Shown here in pieces: positions 20,397-29,734 of a DNA stretch of 64,000 bases; positions within the stretch are counted from its first letter, which is position 1; every line of letters begins with the position of its first letter. A model generated the notes under the pieces. That model was not told the origin of the DNA, did not search any database, and worked only from the letters and a program-made list of their open reading frames with translations. Where the stretch lies: positions 164,501 to 228,500 of the forward strand of contig NZ_QDFY01000007.1 in NCBI RefSeq assembly GCF_003347635.1, given 5' to 3'. Position numbers and translations under genes: made by a program. Source of the DNA: Sphingosinicella terrae (GTDB lineage Bacteria; Pseudomonadota; Alphaproteobacteria; Sphingomonadales; Sphingomonadaceae).

Positions 20397-21116
20397 TCAT
20401 TCCAGCTCGAAACTGACGGTGAGCGTGACGCTCAGTGTCTGCTCGCCCGGATCGATCTGGGTGGAGGCATCCTGGGCGACCATCGCCCGCTCCGCCATCA
20501 TCGGACGCGGCGGGGGCATGAATCCGCCGGCCTCGCTGACCGCGATCACCCGACTCACCCGCATTCCGAGCGCCCGCGCATAGAGATCGGCGCGCTGCCG
20601 GGCGACGGTGAGCGCCTGCGTGCGCGCCTCGTCCAGCGCGGTTTCGGGCCGATCGATCTGCAGCATCGGTCCGTTGATCTGATTGGCACCCTGCGCGACC
20701 AGCGCGTCGAGGATGCGGCCGGTCTCGGCGATGTCGCGGAACCGCACCGTCACCTGGTTATGCGCCTGATACCCGACCAGCTCGGGCGGCTGGTTCTCGG
20801 CATAACGGTAGGTCGGCTGCAGATTGATCGTGCTCGTCTGGATGTCGCGGTCGGCGATGCCGGCACGGCGGAGCGCAGCGCGCACGGCTTCCATGCGCGC
20901 GGCATTCTGGCGAATCGCCTCGGTCGCGGTCTGCGCCTGGGTCATCACCCCGGCGTTGATGAGCGCCAGATCGGGGACCCGGCTGACCTCGCCCTGAGCG
21001 ACGACGTCGAGACGCGTGCCGCTGATCGGCCGCACCTGCGTCTCCTGGGCGGCGGCGGGAACCGCGGCGGCGGCGAAAGCGGCCAGCGAGGCGGCCATCA
21101 TGAGCTGTCGGACCAT
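20397..21116 (-). CDS. SIMPL domain periplasmic protein (DUF541)
   Basis: Exported 239-residue protein with a signal peptide (MMAASLAAFAAAAVPAAAQ) and the DUF541/SIMPL fold: RLDVVAQGEVSRVPDLALINAGV, the AATEAIRQNAARM helix, DIQTSTINLQPTY, YQAHNQVTVRFRD and the paired A-R-A segment ADLYARALGMRVSRV. GGAG stands upstream of the ATG. Homologues are outer-membrane or periplasmic and of unclear function, sometimes called oxidative-stress defence proteins. Confidence 0.92.
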   Translation of the reverse strand: MVRQLMMAASLAAFAAAAVPAAAQETQVRPISGTRLDVVAQGEVSRVPDLALINAGVMTQAQTATEAIRQNAARMEAVRAALRRAGIADRDIQTSTINLQPTYRYAENQPPELVGYQAHNQVTVRFRDIAETGRILDALVAQGANQINGPMLQIDRPETALDEARTQALTVARQRADLYARALGMRVSRVIAVSEAGGFMPPPRPMMAERAMVAQDASTQIDPGEQTLSVTLTVSFELE

Positions 21117-21207
21117 GTTCGACTCCTTTTACTAGGCGAGGGCGAGGCTCGGCGACATCAAGCGGCGTCCGGCTGCACGGTTGCTGAACCGTTCCTCATC
21201 GAGGCGC

Positions 21208-21474
21208 TCAGCGGCGCGCCACCAGCCGATAGAGAAGCAGGATCAGCACCGCTCCGAGGATCGCGGCGAGAAAGCCGGCGCCCTCGCCCGGCGCGTACCA
21301 GCCGAGCTGCTGGCCGAGAAAGCCTGCCAGCACGGCGCCGAGAATGCCGATGACCATCGTCACCAGGCAGCCGCCGGGATCGCGTCCTGGCGTCAGCATC
21401 TTGGCGATCGCCCCGGCGAGGAGGCCAATGATGATCCAGGTCACCCACCCATAGTCGGCGAGATATTGCGACAT
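21208..21474 (-). CDS. GlsB/YeaQ/YmgE-type membrane protein, copy 2
   Basis: An 88-residue membrane protein with the Gly-rich helices WIIIGLLAGAIAKML, GGCLVTMVIGILGAVLAGFLG and a final AAILGAVLILLLYRLV. GGDPGGC-type motifs between helices 1 and 2 (here PGRDPGGC) are characteristic of the family. I chose the ATG at 21474, with GGAGGAACGGG upstream. It differs enough from copy 1 that a recent duplication is unlikely. Confidence 0.88.
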   Translation of the reverse strand: MSQYLADYGWVTWIIIGLLAGAIAKMLTPGRDPGGCLVTMVIGILGAVLAGFLGQQLGWYAPGEGAGFLAAILGAVLILLLYRLVARR

Positions 21475-21637
21475 CTTCCCGTTCCTCCTTGCCTGGTCGT
21501 TCCGGCGCCCCACATTCAGCCTTGGTACAGCCGTAACAACGGTTGTAGAGGCGAGTTCCTCGGACGGACAGGGGCCAAGGCTGGCCGGCCGAAGGGAAGC
21601 GGAATCGAGGCCTGGAGGCCGATGTTCGTTTCGGCTT

Positions 21638-21679
21638 GTTCCAAGTGACCTATTGAGATAATACAGCGGGCCTTGGAAC
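21638..21679. promoter_or_regulatory. Inverted repeat around putative promoter of RND pump 2
   Basis: Arms GTTCCAAG (21638-21645) and CTTGGAAC (21672-21679) flank a TA-rich GATAATAC that resembles a -10 element, 30 bases before the adaptor gene. It is a plausible operator for a local repressor, but no regulator gene is adjacent. Confidence 0.35.
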
Positions 21680-21708
21680 GCGGGCGGCCGCGCTGCTGAG
21701 TGGGGACG

Positions 21709-22914
21709 ATGAAAGCGATGAACTTCGAATCGACGAAATGGCGGCGCGACGCGATCGATGAGGTCGTCGTCGATGAGGAGACGCTCGCCCGCCGCCGCCG
21801 CCGCCGCAACATCGTCATCGCCCTGGCGGTCCTGGCCGTGCTCGCCATCGCCGCGGTTTTCATGTTCGGAGGCAGCGGCGAGAAGGCGGCCGCCCCGGCC
21901 GCCGGCGCCGAGGGCGACCAGCTGCCCGCGGTCACCTTCATCGTGCCCGGCCGCCAGGACGTCACCGCGGTCATCTCCGCGACCGGCACGCTGGCGGCGC
22001 GCCGCGACCAGCCGGTCGGCATTGCCGGCGAAGGCGGGCAGGTGGTCCGAGTGCTCGTCGAGCCGGGCCAGTGGGTCAATCGGGGTCAGACCCTCGCCGT
22101 CATCGATCGCAGCGTCCAGGCGCAGGAAGCCTCGCAGCTGGCTGCGCAGATCGAGGTCAATCGCGCCGACCTCAGGCTCGCCCAGAACGAGCTCGAGCGC
22201 GCGCAGGCCTTGGTCTCGCGCGGTTTCGTCAGCCAGGCCGATCTCGACCGCAAGCGGGCGACGCGCGATGCCGCCGCCGCCCGGGTGCGGGTGGCCGAGG
22301 CCCAGCTCGCCGCGACCCGAGCCCGCATCGGCAGGCTGGATGTGCGCGCGCCCATGGCGGGGCTGGTCCTCGAGCGCAACGTCGAGGCCGGCCAGGTCGT
22401 CGGCGCGGGATCCGGCGCCCTCTTCCGGCTTGCCGCCGGCGGGGAGATGGAGCTTCGCGCGCGCCTACCGCAGAACGAGCTGGCGCGGCTCAGCGCGGGC
22501 CAAGCGGTTTCGGTGACGCCGGTCGGGTCCAGCCGAAGCTACGAGGGCACCATCTGGCAGATCTCGCCGGTCGTCGATCCCACGACGCGGCTCGGCGAGG
22601 CACGCATCCTGATCCCGTACAATGCGGAAATCCGGCCGGGCGGCTTCGCTCAGGCCGAGATCCGCGCCGGTTCGGCGAGTGCGCCGCTGCTCCCGGAATC
22701 GGCCGTGATGAGCGACACGCGTGGCAGCTTCGTCTATGTCATCGACGCGGAGGGCGAGGTGGTGCGACGCGATGTCCGCATCGGCGAGGTCTCCGATCGC
22801 GGAATGGCGATCGCCGAAGGCCTGACCGGCAACGAGCGGGTGGTGCAGTCCGCGGGCGCTTTCCTCAACCCGGGCCAGCGCGTGCGGCCCGAGCTTGCCC
22901 GTCCGCAGCGCTAG
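21709..22914 (+). CDS. RND efflux periplasmic adaptor (membrane fusion protein)
   Basis: Adaptor subunit linking an RND permease to an outer-membrane channel. It has a charged cytoplasmic N-terminus (RRRRRR at about 29-34) and one transmembrane helix (NIVIALAVLAVLAIAAVFMF). Then come the biotinyl-lipoyl halves (VVRVLVEPGQWVNRGQTLAVID and VRAPMAGLVLERNVEAGQVV), an alpha-hairpin between them, a beta-barrel and a membrane-proximal domain. The ATG at 21709 follows GGGGA; a GTG at 21700 is possible. It lies 10 bases upstream of the permease gene. No outer-membrane factor is encoded here, so the pump may share one such as the OprM homologue at 0.8 kb. Confidence 0.94.
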   Translation: MKAMNFESTKWRRDAIDEVVVDEETLARRRRRRNIVIALAVLAVLAIAAVFMFGGSGEKAAAPAAGAEGDQLPAVTFIVPGRQDVTAVISATGTLAARRDQPVGIAGEGGQVVRVLVEPGQWVNRGQTLAVIDRSVQAQEASQLAAQIEVNRADLRLAQNELERAQALVSRGFVSQADLDRKRATRDAAAARVRVAEAQLAATRARIGRLDVRAPMAGLVLERNVEAGQVVGAGSGALFRLAAGGEMELRARLPQNELARLSAGQAVSVTPVGSSRSYEGTIWQISPVVDPTTRLGEARILIPYNAEIRPGGFAQAEIRAGSASAPLLPESAVMSDTRGSFVYVIDAEGEVVRRDVRIGEVSDRGMAIAEGLTGNERVVQSAGAFLNPGQRVRPELARPQR

Positions 22915-22924
22915 GCCGAACCCG

Positions 22925-25900
22925 ATGAGCTTCCGCAACATCTCCGCCTGGTCGATCCGGAACCCGGTTCCGTCGCTCGTCCTGTTCCTCTTCCTGACCG
23001 CTGCCGGCTTCATCAGCTTCATGCGGATGGACGTGCAGAACGAGCCCGACATCGAATTCCCGATCGTCTGGATCTCGATCTCGCAGCCCGGCGCGGCGCC
23101 GACCGAGATCGAGACCCAGATCACCCAGCGCGTCGAGGCCGCGGTCCGCTCGATCACCGGCATCGACGAGATCAACTCGACGGTCAGCGAAGGCAATTCG
23201 CAGACGGTCGTCCAGCTCGATCTCGGCACCCCGATCGATCGCGCCGTCAACGACGTGCGCGACGCCATCTCCCAGATACGCGGTGATCTGCCCGAGGGCA
23301 TTCTCGAGCCTCAGGTCGGTCGCGCTGAGACTGCCGGCGACGACATTGCCAGCTTCGCGGTCGTCTCGACCGACCGAACGCTCGAGCAGCTCAGCTGGTA
23401 TGTCGACAATACCGTTTCGAAAGAATTGCTTTCGGTGCCCGGGCTTGCCGCGGTCACGCGCACCGGCGGCGTGTCGCGAGAGATCCGCGTCATCCTCGAC
23501 CCGGCCCGGCTGCAGTCGCTCGGCATCACCGCCAGCCAGGTCAACCAGCAGCTGCGTCAGGTCAACCTCAACGCCGCTGGCGGTCGCGCAGAGATTGCCG
23601 GATCCGAGCAGGCACTGCGCATCCTCGGCAACGCCACCACCGCTTTTCAGCTCGGCCAGACCCAGATCGCGATCGGCGGCGGGCGGACGATCAAGCTGGC
23701 CGACATCGCCGAGGTGCGCGACCTCTATGCCGAGCAGCGCAGCTACGCGACCCACAATGGGCGTCAGGTGCTCTCCTTCGGTTTCCAGCGCGCGAAGAAC
23801 GAATCCGACGTTACCGTCTTCCACGGCGCGATGGAAAGGCTGCGGGCACTCGAGGAGCAGAACCCCAACATCCGCTTCGTCGAGCTGTTCAACTCCGTCA
23901 AATATACCGAGGCCCAGTATGAGGCGGCGATCGAGGCTCTGCTCGAGGGTGCGTTCCTCGCGGTCGTCGTCGTCTTCCTGTTCCTTCGCGACTGGCGGGC
24001 GACCCTGATCTCGGCGATCGCCATTCCCCTGTCGGCGATCCCCACCTTCTGGTTCATGGAGTTGCTCGGCTTCTCTCTGAACAGCATGACGCTGCTCGCG
24101 CTCAGCCTCGTCGCGGGCGTGCTCGTCGACGATGCGATCGTCGAGATCGAGAACATCGTCCGGCACATGCGAATGGGCAAGAGCGCCTATCAGGCGTCGA
24201 TCGACGCGGCCGACGAGATCGGCCTCGCCGTCGTCGGCACGACCTTCTCGATCGTCGCGGTCTTCCTGCCGGTCGGGATGATGCCGGGCGTCGCCGGCCA
24301 GTTCTTCAAGAATTTCGGCTTCACGGTCGTGGCCGCGGTGCTCACCAGTCTCGCCGTCGCGCGCCTCATTACGCCGATGTTCGCCGCCTATTTCCTCAAG
24401 GCGAAGGGACACGCGACTCACGGCGAGGGCTGGCTGATGGACCGCTACATGTCGGTCCTGTCCTTCACCCTGCGACATCGCTGGGTAACGATCGTGGGTG
24501 GCGTCGTGTCGCTCATCCTGACCGTGATGTTCTTCATGATCATGCCGCAGACCTTCCAGCCGGATGTCGACCAGGACCAGACCAGCGTCAGCGTAGAAAT
24601 GGTTCCGGGCACGACGATGGCGCAGACCGGCGATGTCGTCGAACAGGTGGAGGCGGTGCTGCGCCAGCAGCCTGAGGTGACCAGCGTCTTCTCGCGCGTG
24701 CGGGTCGGCAGCGCCACCGTCTCGGCCATGTTCAGCGAGGACCGTGAGCGCTCCAGCCAGGAGCTCGAGCGGGCGGTCGCTCCGGCGCTGAACCGTATCG
24801 CCGACGCCCGCGTGTTCTTCCGCAACTTCCAGAACGGTGGCGGACGTGCACTGACATTGACCCTCGGTGGCGATGATCCGGTGCAGCTCAACCGGGTCGC
24901 CCAGCAGCTCGTCCAGGAGATGGCGACGATACCCGAGCTGGTCGCGCCCCGCGTCAGCGGCGATCTGCCCCGGCCCGAGATCGTCGTGACGCCGCGTCTC
25001 GATATTGCCGCGGATCTCGGGGTGACCACCGCCGCGCTCAGCAATGCCATCCGGATCGCGACCTTGGGAGACATCGACCAGAACAGCGCCCGCTTCTCGC
25101 TCTCCGACCGGCAGATTCCGATCCGCGTGTCGATGGACGAGGATTCCCGTCAGCGCCTCTCGACGATCGAGAACCTGCCGGTGGCGACCTCCAGCGGCGG
25201 ATCCGTGCCGCTCAAGCTGATCGCCGACATAACCTTCGGCGCCGGTCCGAGCGTCATCCAGCGGACCAACCAGACCCGTCGTATCACCATCGGCGCCGAC
25301 TTTGCGCCGGGAGTGGTGAGCGGCGAGGTCTGGCCGAAGATCCGTCAGCTCCCCGCGATGCAGAACATGCCTCAGGGCGTGCGTGAGCTGATGCTCGGCA
25401 TGAACCGGTGGCAGCAGGAGATGATCCAGAACTTCATAATCGCCGTCGTATCCGGCGTCTTCCTCGTCTTCGCGGTGCTCATGCTGCTCTACCGCCGCAT
25501 CCTGCCGCCCTTCGTGAACATGGGTTCCCTGCTGCTCGCGCCGCTCGGAGGTCTTCTGGCGCTCTGGATCGCCGGTCAGCCGATTTCGATCGCCGTCTAT
25601 ATCGGACTGCTGATGCTGATCGGCATCGTCGCCAAGAACTCGATCCTGCTGATCGACTTTGCACTGGAGGAGATGGACAAGGGCGTGCCCAAGCAGGAGG
25701 CGATCCTCGACGCGGGCCACAAGCGCGCCCAGCCGATCGTGATGACGACGGTGGCGATGAGTGCGGGCATGGTGCCGACTGCGCTCTCGCTCTCGGGCGA
25801 TGCCGCCTGGCGTTCGCCGATGGGCATCGTCGTGATCGGCGGCCTTCTCCTGTCGACGGTCCTCACTCTGGTGCTCGTCCCCGGCACGTTCAGCCTCGCT

Positions 25901-25996
25901 CTCGGCATCGAGGAGCGGCTGGGGCCGAGGCTGCGCCGGTGGTTCACCACCGGCGGTGCCCAGGCACCCTCGCCGACGCCGCACGCAGCCGAGTAA
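22925..25996 (+). CDS. RND efflux permease, AcrB/MexF-like
   Basis: Full-length inner-membrane transporter of 1,023 residues. It has the N-terminal helix then MRMDVQNEPDIEFPIVWISI, porter domains, and twelve helices in two sets. The proton-relay Asp pair is in helix 4 (GVLVDDAIVEIENI). The second half repeats the layout with GIVAKNSILLIDFALEE and RAQPIVMTTVAM. The start at 22925 (MSFRNISAW) gives the usual short cytoplasmic tail. It is co-transcribed with the adaptor gene. The first-helix region and VDDAIVEIENI place it in the HAE/heavy-metal-like broad group; the substrate is unknown. Confidence 0.96.
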   Translation: MSFRNISAWSIRNPVPSLVLFLFLTAAGFISFMRMDVQNEPDIEFPIVWISISQPGAAPTEIETQITQRVEAAVRSITGIDEINSTVSEGNSQTVVQLDLGTPIDRAVNDVRDAISQIRGDLPEGILEPQVGRAETAGDDIASFAVVSTDRTLEQLSWYVDNTVSKELLSVPGLAAVTRTGGVSREIRVILDPARLQSLGITASQVNQQLRQVNLNAAGGRAEIAGSEQALRILGNATTAFQLGQTQIAIGGGRTIKLADIAEVRDLYAEQRSYATHNGRQVLSFGFQRAKNESDVTVFHGAMERLRALEEQNPNIRFVELFNSVKYTEAQYEAAIEALLEGAFLAVVVVFLFLRDWRATLISAIAIPLSAIPTFWFMELLGFSLNSMTLLALSLVAGVLVDDAIVEIENIVRHMRMGKSAYQASIDAADEIGLAVVGTTFSIVAVFLPVGMMPGVAGQFFKNFGFTVVAAVLTSLAVARLITPMFAAYFLKAKGHATHGEGWLMDRYMSVLSFTLRHRWVTIVGGVVSLILTVMFFMIMPQTFQPDVDQDQTSVSVEMVPGTTMAQTGDVVEQVEAVLRQQPEVTSVFSRVRVGSATVSAMFSEDRERSSQELERAVAPALNRIADARVFFRNFQNGGGRALTLTLGGDDPVQLNRVAQQLVQEMATIPELVAPRVSGDLPRPEIVVTPRLDIAADLGVTTAALSNAIRIATLGDIDQNSARFSLSDRQIPIRVSMDEDSRQRLSTIENLPVATSSGGSVPLKLIADITFGAGPSVIQRTNQTRRITIGADFAPGVVSGEVWPKIRQLPAMQNMPQGVRELMLGMNRWQQEMIQNFIIAVVSGVFLVFAVLMLLYRRILPPFVNMGSLLLAPLGGLLALWIAGQPISIAVYIGLLMLIGIVAKNSILLIDFALEEMDKGVPKQEAILDAGHKRAQPIVMTTVAMSAGMVPTALSLSGDAAWRSPMGIVVIGGLLLSTVLTLVLVPGTFSLALGIEERLGPRLRRWFTTGGAQAPSPTPHAAE

Positions 25997-26011
25997 CCAA
26001 GCCTGCTTTCG

Positions 26012-26047
26012 ACCGGCGGTGGGATTGAACCAACCCCGCCGCCGGTT
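26012..26047 (+). terminator. Hairpin after RND permease
   Basis: A 12-bp stem (ACCGGCGGTGGG with CCCCGCCGCCGGT, one G-T pair) starts 16 bases after the permease stop and is followed by TTCATTC rather than a T run. It is likely a terminator for the pump operon, overlapping the short leader of the next gene. Confidence 0.5.
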
Positions 26048-26059
26048 CATTCATCGGCC

Positions 26060-27319
26060 ATGAGCGACGTCCCACCGCCGGGCCCTGCCACCCCCGTCCA
26101 GCGCGGCGCCCGGGGCATGCGGGTGCTCGCCACGGCGATGCTCGCCGGCATGGCGGCCTTGTTCATCGCCGCCACCGGCCTCGTCGAGATCCACCCGGTC
26201 TGGGGCTTCGTGCGCGCCTTTGCCGAAGCGGCCATGGTCGGCGGCATCGCCGACTGGTTCGCGGTCACCGCTTTGTTCCGGCATCCGCTCGGCCTGCCGA
26301 TCCCGCACACCGCGATCATCCCGCGCAACAAGGACCGGATCGGCGAGACGCTCGCCGCCTTCCTGCGCGACAATTTCCTCACCCCCGCGGTCGTCGCCCG
26401 GCGGATGCGCACCGTCGACGTCGCGGGCGCGGTCGGGCGCTTCCTCGCCCAGCCGCCCGCCGAGGGGCGCCTGCGCCAGGGCGCGTCGCGCCTGCTTGCC
26501 GACATCCTCGAATCGCTCGACGAGGAAGAGCTTGGCGGGATGGTGAGATCGGCCATCGCCGGGCGGATGCGCGCGATGGAGGTCGCCCCCCTGCTCGGCA
26601 AGTCGCTCGAAGCGGCGATGACCGAGGATCGGCACGTGCCGATGGTCGATGCGATCGTCACCTGGGCGGGCCGCACCCTCGATGCGAACGAGACGCTGAT
26701 CCGCGACATGGTCCATCAGCGCGCCGGCTGGATCCTGCGCCTGGCGGGCCTCGACGAGCGGCTCGCGGAGGCGATCATCGACGGCCTCAGGAAGCTCAGC
26801 ATCGACATGGCGGTGGATCCAGATCATCCGATCCGGGCCAAGGCCGAGGAAGGCCTCGCCCGCCTGGCCTGGAAGCTGCAGAACGATCCGGAGACGCAGG
26901 CCAAGGTGGAGACCTGGAAGAACGAGATGATCGCCAATCCGGCGGTCAGCGACTGGCTGGGGGGGCTCTGGGAGAGCAGCCGGGCCGGGCTGCTCAAGGC
27001 GGCCCGCGATCCCGACGCCGCCCTCGCCGGCAAATTCGGCGAGGCCTTGCGCCAGCTCGGCGAGACGCTCCAGAAGGAGCCGTCGCTCAAGCAGGCGATC
27101 AACCAGTTCGCCCGTCGCGCCGCAGCCGGGATCAGCGCCTCCTACGGCAGCAACATCGTCAAACTGGTCTCGGAGACGGTGCGGGCCTGGGATGCGCGCA
27201 CCGTCACCGACCGGCTCGAGGCCGCGGTCGGGCGGGACCTCCAATATATCCGGATCAACGGCACCCTCGTCGGCGGTCTCGTCGGCCTCATCATCCACAC
27301 GGTCGAGGTGCTGGTTTGA
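26060..27319 (+). CDS. DUF445 family membrane protein
   Basis: A 419-residue protein with two N-terminal hydrophobic segments (VLATAMLAGMAALFIAATGL and the segment around VGGIADWFAVTALF) and a C-terminal hydrophobic hairpin (GTLVGGLVGLIIHTV). The block GGIADWFAVTALFRHPLGLPIPHTAIIPRNKDRIG is diagnostic of DUF445 (YjiN-like) proteins. The long middle is helical and extramembrane. Function unknown. Its TGA overlaps the TTG start of the acetyltransferase gene (TTGA), so the two are translationally linked. Confidence 0.92.
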   Translation: MSDVPPPGPATPVQRGARGMRVLATAMLAGMAALFIAATGLVEIHPVWGFVRAFAEAAMVGGIADWFAVTALFRHPLGLPIPHTAIIPRNKDRIGETLAAFLRDNFLTPAVVARRMRTVDVAGAVGRFLAQPPAEGRLRQGASRLLADILESLDEEELGGMVRSAIAGRMRAMEVAPLLGKSLEAAMTEDRHVPMVDAIVTWAGRTLDANETLIRDMVHQRAGWILRLAGLDERLAEAIIDGLRKLSIDMAVDPDHPIRAKAEEGLARLAWKLQNDPETQAKVETWKNEMIANPAVSDWLGGLWESSRAGLLKAARDPDAALAGKFGEALRQLGETLQKEPSLKQAINQFARRAAAGISASYGSNIVKLVSETVRAWDARTVTDRLEAAVGRDLQYIRINGTLVGGLVGLIIHTVEVLV

Positions 27320-28200
27320 GCGAGCGCGACGACGCGCTGCGGGCGATGGCCGCCAATCGGGGCTGCAAGCTGGTCAAGTCGCGCCGGCGCAAGCCGGGCG
27401 GGGATTTCGGCTGCTATGGTCTCAAGGACGGCAAGAGCGGAAAGGAAGTGCTCGGCTTCGGCGAGGCCGGCCTCACCGCGACGGCCGAGGAGGTCGAATC
27501 CTATCTCCGCGGCGGGCTCAAGGCGAGCTGGAAGCGCTCGCTGATTTCCGCCGTTCCCGACGGCGCCGCGCCGGCGGCCCGCCCCCGCAAGGCGGCGGAG
27601 AAGCCTTTGGCCGAAAGGCGACAAGCCCCGTCCGTGGCGGCCTCGCGTTCCCGCCGCACCGAAAAGGCGCCCGATGCGCAGCCGGCCGAAGCGCCCGCGC
27701 CCAAGCCGGAGCGGCGCGCGCCGGACCCGAAGCGGCCAGCGCCGCGGCGCCGGCGGGAATCCGCCGCGCCCGAGCCGCCGCGCATCCGCGAGGCGATGCC
27801 GCGGGATGCGGCGGCGCTGGCCCGCCTGATCGGCGAGCTCGGCTACGAGGCGACCGAGGCGGAGGTGCGCAAGCGGCTGGCGGAGCTTCGCAAGCGGGGC
27901 GAGGCGCCGCTCGTCGCGGATCGTGGCGGCGTCATCGGCTGCCTCACCTGGCATGTCCGGGTCATGCTGCACCGGCCGCGACCGGTCGGCCGAATCAGCA
28001 TGATGGTCGTTACCGAGGCGGCGCGCGGGGCCGGCGTCGGTGCCCTGCTCGTCGAGGCCGCGGAGGCGAGGTTTCGCGAGCTCGGCTGCGGCCTCGTCGA
28101 GGTCACCAGCAACATGAAGCGGATGCGCGCCCACGCCTTCTACGAGCGGCTCGGCTATGAGCGGACAAGCTACCGCTTCGCCAGGACGCTGCAGGACTGA
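27316..28200 (+). CDS. GNAT acetyltransferase with added N-terminal domain
   Basis: A 294-residue, three-part protein. Residues 1-70 form a small basic domain (LRAMAANRGCKLVKSRRRKPGGDFGCYGLKD...) that I do not recognise with certainty. Residues ~75-155 are a Pro/Ala/Arg-rich linker, and ~156-294 are a GNAT domain (IREAMPRDAAALARLIGELGY, the acetyl-CoA motif VVTEAARGAGVGALLVEAAE, and AHAFYERLGYERTSYRFAR at the end). It starts with TTG overlapping the DUF445 stop. The linker is unusually Arg-rich and may bind nucleic acid; that is inference. Confidence 0.82.
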   Translation: MSERDDALRAMAANRGCKLVKSRRRKPGGDFGCYGLKDGKSGKEVLGFGEAGLTATAEEVESYLRGGLKASWKRSLISAVPDGAAPAARPRKAAEKPLAERRQAPSVAASRSRRTEKAPDAQPAEAPAPKPERRAPDPKRPAPRRRRESAAPEPPRIREAMPRDAAALARLIGELGYEATEAEVRKRLAELRKRGEAPLVADRGGVIGCLTWHVRVMLHRPRPVGRISMMVVTEAARGAGVGALLVEAAEARFRELGCGLVEVTSNMKRMRAHAFYERLGYERTSYRFARTLQD

Positions 28201-28228
28201 CCGCGGGGATGAAGCAGGGGAGGGATCG

Positions 28229-29575
28229 ATGAGAATTGCCCATCTGGCGGCCGCGCTCGCGGCGCTCGCGGCGGTGGAGCCCGCTCAGGCGCAGCCCGCT
28301 CCGGCGGCGGTCGCCGCCGAGGAGCCCGTTACCATCATCCATGCCGGGACCCTGCTCGCCGTCCCGGGACAGCCGCCGCGGAGAGCGGCGAGCATCGTCG
28401 TTCGAGGCCGTCGCATCGTCGAGATCCGCGACGGCTATGCCGAGCAGCCCGGCGCCCGCATCGTGGACCTGCGCGACGGCTACGTCCTTCCCGGCCTCAT
28501 CGACATGCACGTCCATCTCGAAGGCCTGGACGACCGTCTCCAGGCGCGCCTCCAGATGCCGTTCCGCGATCATGAGGACGAAGCCTATACGGCGATGGTC
28601 AACGCCCGGCGCACCCTGCTCGCCGGCTTCACCACCGTCCGTGACCTCGGCGGCGAGCCGCGTACCATCATGTCGCTGCGCGACGCCGTCGAGCAAGGCC
28701 TGTTCGCCGGGCCGACCATCGTCCCCGCCGCGGCGATGATCTCGGTCAGCGGCGGCCATGGCGACGTCAACGGCCTCAATCGCGACCTCGACGCGATCCA
28801 TGCGCCGCGCGCCACGAACGTCTGCAACGGCGCCGACGACTGCCGCCGCGCGGTCCGCGAGCAGGTCTCGAACGGCGCTGAGGTGATCAAGTTCGCCGCC
28901 AGCGGCGGAGTCCTCAGCAACGTCGCCGGCGGCCTCGACCGGCAGATGATGGACGACGAGATGCGCGCGGTCGTCGAGACGGCGCGGAGCTTCGGCCGCC
29001 GCGTCGCTGCCCATGCCCACGGTACCGGCGGGATCAACGCCGCGCTCGAGGCCGGGGTCGATTCCATCGAGCATGGCACCTTCGCCGACGACCGCAGCTT
29101 CGAACTGTTCCGCCGAACCCGCGCTTATTACGTGCCGACCCTGCTCGCGCCGGTGGCGGCGCTGGCCGACGCCGAGCGGGGCGCGCTGACGCCGGCGCAA
29201 CGCGTCAAAGCGCGCGAGGCGGCGGCGGCGGTCGAGGGAAACTTCGCGCGCGCGGTCCGGGAGGGCGTCAACATCGCCTTCGGCACCGACAGCGGCGTCA
29301 GCCGCCACGGCGAAAACGGACGGGAGTTCGCGCTCATGGTCCGCGGCGGCATGTCACCGGCCGCGGCGATCCAGGCGGCGACGGTGAACGCCGCGACGCT
29401 GCTCGGCCGGGCCGAGACGATCGGCACGATCGAGGCTGGCAAGGATGCCGACATCATCGCCGTCGCCGGCGATCCGACCGCGGACGTGCGCCTGCTCGAG
29501 AATGTCGGCTTCGTCATGCGCCGCGGCCGGATCCACAAAATGGGCGGCGAGCGCCAACTGACCGAGGTGGATTAG
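28229..29575 (+). CDS. Exported amidohydrolase (imidazolonepropionase-like)
   Basis: Metal-dependent hydrolase of the amidohydrolase superfamily, exported by a signal peptide (LAAALAALAAVEPAQAQ). AGGGGAGGG precedes the ATG at 28229. Metal-site motifs are HVHLE (in LIDMHVHLEG), the Lys in EVIKFAASGGV, His in AHAHG, the SIEHGT block and Asp in FGTDSGVSRHG. The C-terminal ATLLGRAETIGTIEAGKDADIIAV is typical. Secreted members of this group in sphingomonads and xanthomonads are often prolidase-like dipeptidases, but the substrate is not determined here. Its 448 residues fit. Confidence 0.92.
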   Translation: MRIAHLAAALAALAAVEPAQAQPAPAAVAAEEPVTIIHAGTLLAVPGQPPRRAASIVVRGRRIVEIRDGYAEQPGARIVDLRDGYVLPGLIDMHVHLEGLDDRLQARLQMPFRDHEDEAYTAMVNARRTLLAGFTTVRDLGGEPRTIMSLRDAVEQGLFAGPTIVPAAAMISVSGGHGDVNGLNRDLDAIHAPRATNVCNGADDCRRAVREQVSNGAEVIKFAASGGVLSNVAGGLDRQMMDDEMRAVVETARSFGRRVAAHAHGTGGINAALEAGVDSIEHGTFADDRSFELFRRTRAYYVPTLLAPVAALADAERGALTPAQRVKAREAAAAVEGNFARAVREGVNIAFGTDSGVSRHGENGREFALMVRGGMSPAAAIQAATVNAATLLGRAETIGTIEAGKDADIIAVAGDPTADVRLLENVGFVMRRGRIHKMGGERQLTEVD

Positions 29576-29600
29576 GGCGGCGTGATCACCTTGCCCCAAC

Positions 29601-29686
29601 CCCGCTCATCCTGAGTAGCTGGTGAGCTTGTCGAACCGGCGTAGCGAAGGACGCAATAGGCTCAGTCCCTACGCAGGATGAGCGGG
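29601..29686. repeat. Intergenic inverted repeat, REP-like
   Basis: Perfect 13-bp arms CCCGCTCATCCTG and CAGGATGAGCGGG bracket 60 bases containing GAGCTTGTCGAA, which resembles the core of the 28-bp repeats at 51.8 and 54.5 kb (GAGCCTGTCGAA). It lies between the convergent amidohydrolase and murA and may double as a bidirectional terminator. Confidence 0.6.
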
Positions 29687-29734
29687 CCGGTGTTTGACCC
29701 GATCCAGTTGAGGATGACTTAGGCCGGAAGCGGC

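Noticed and set aside
22865-26050. 1,061-codon open frame on the minus strand opposite the RND permease
   Set aside because: It is the antisense shadow of a GC-rich gene with full RND motifs on the plus strand; the minus-strand product is Asp/Arg/His-rich with no recognisable domain.
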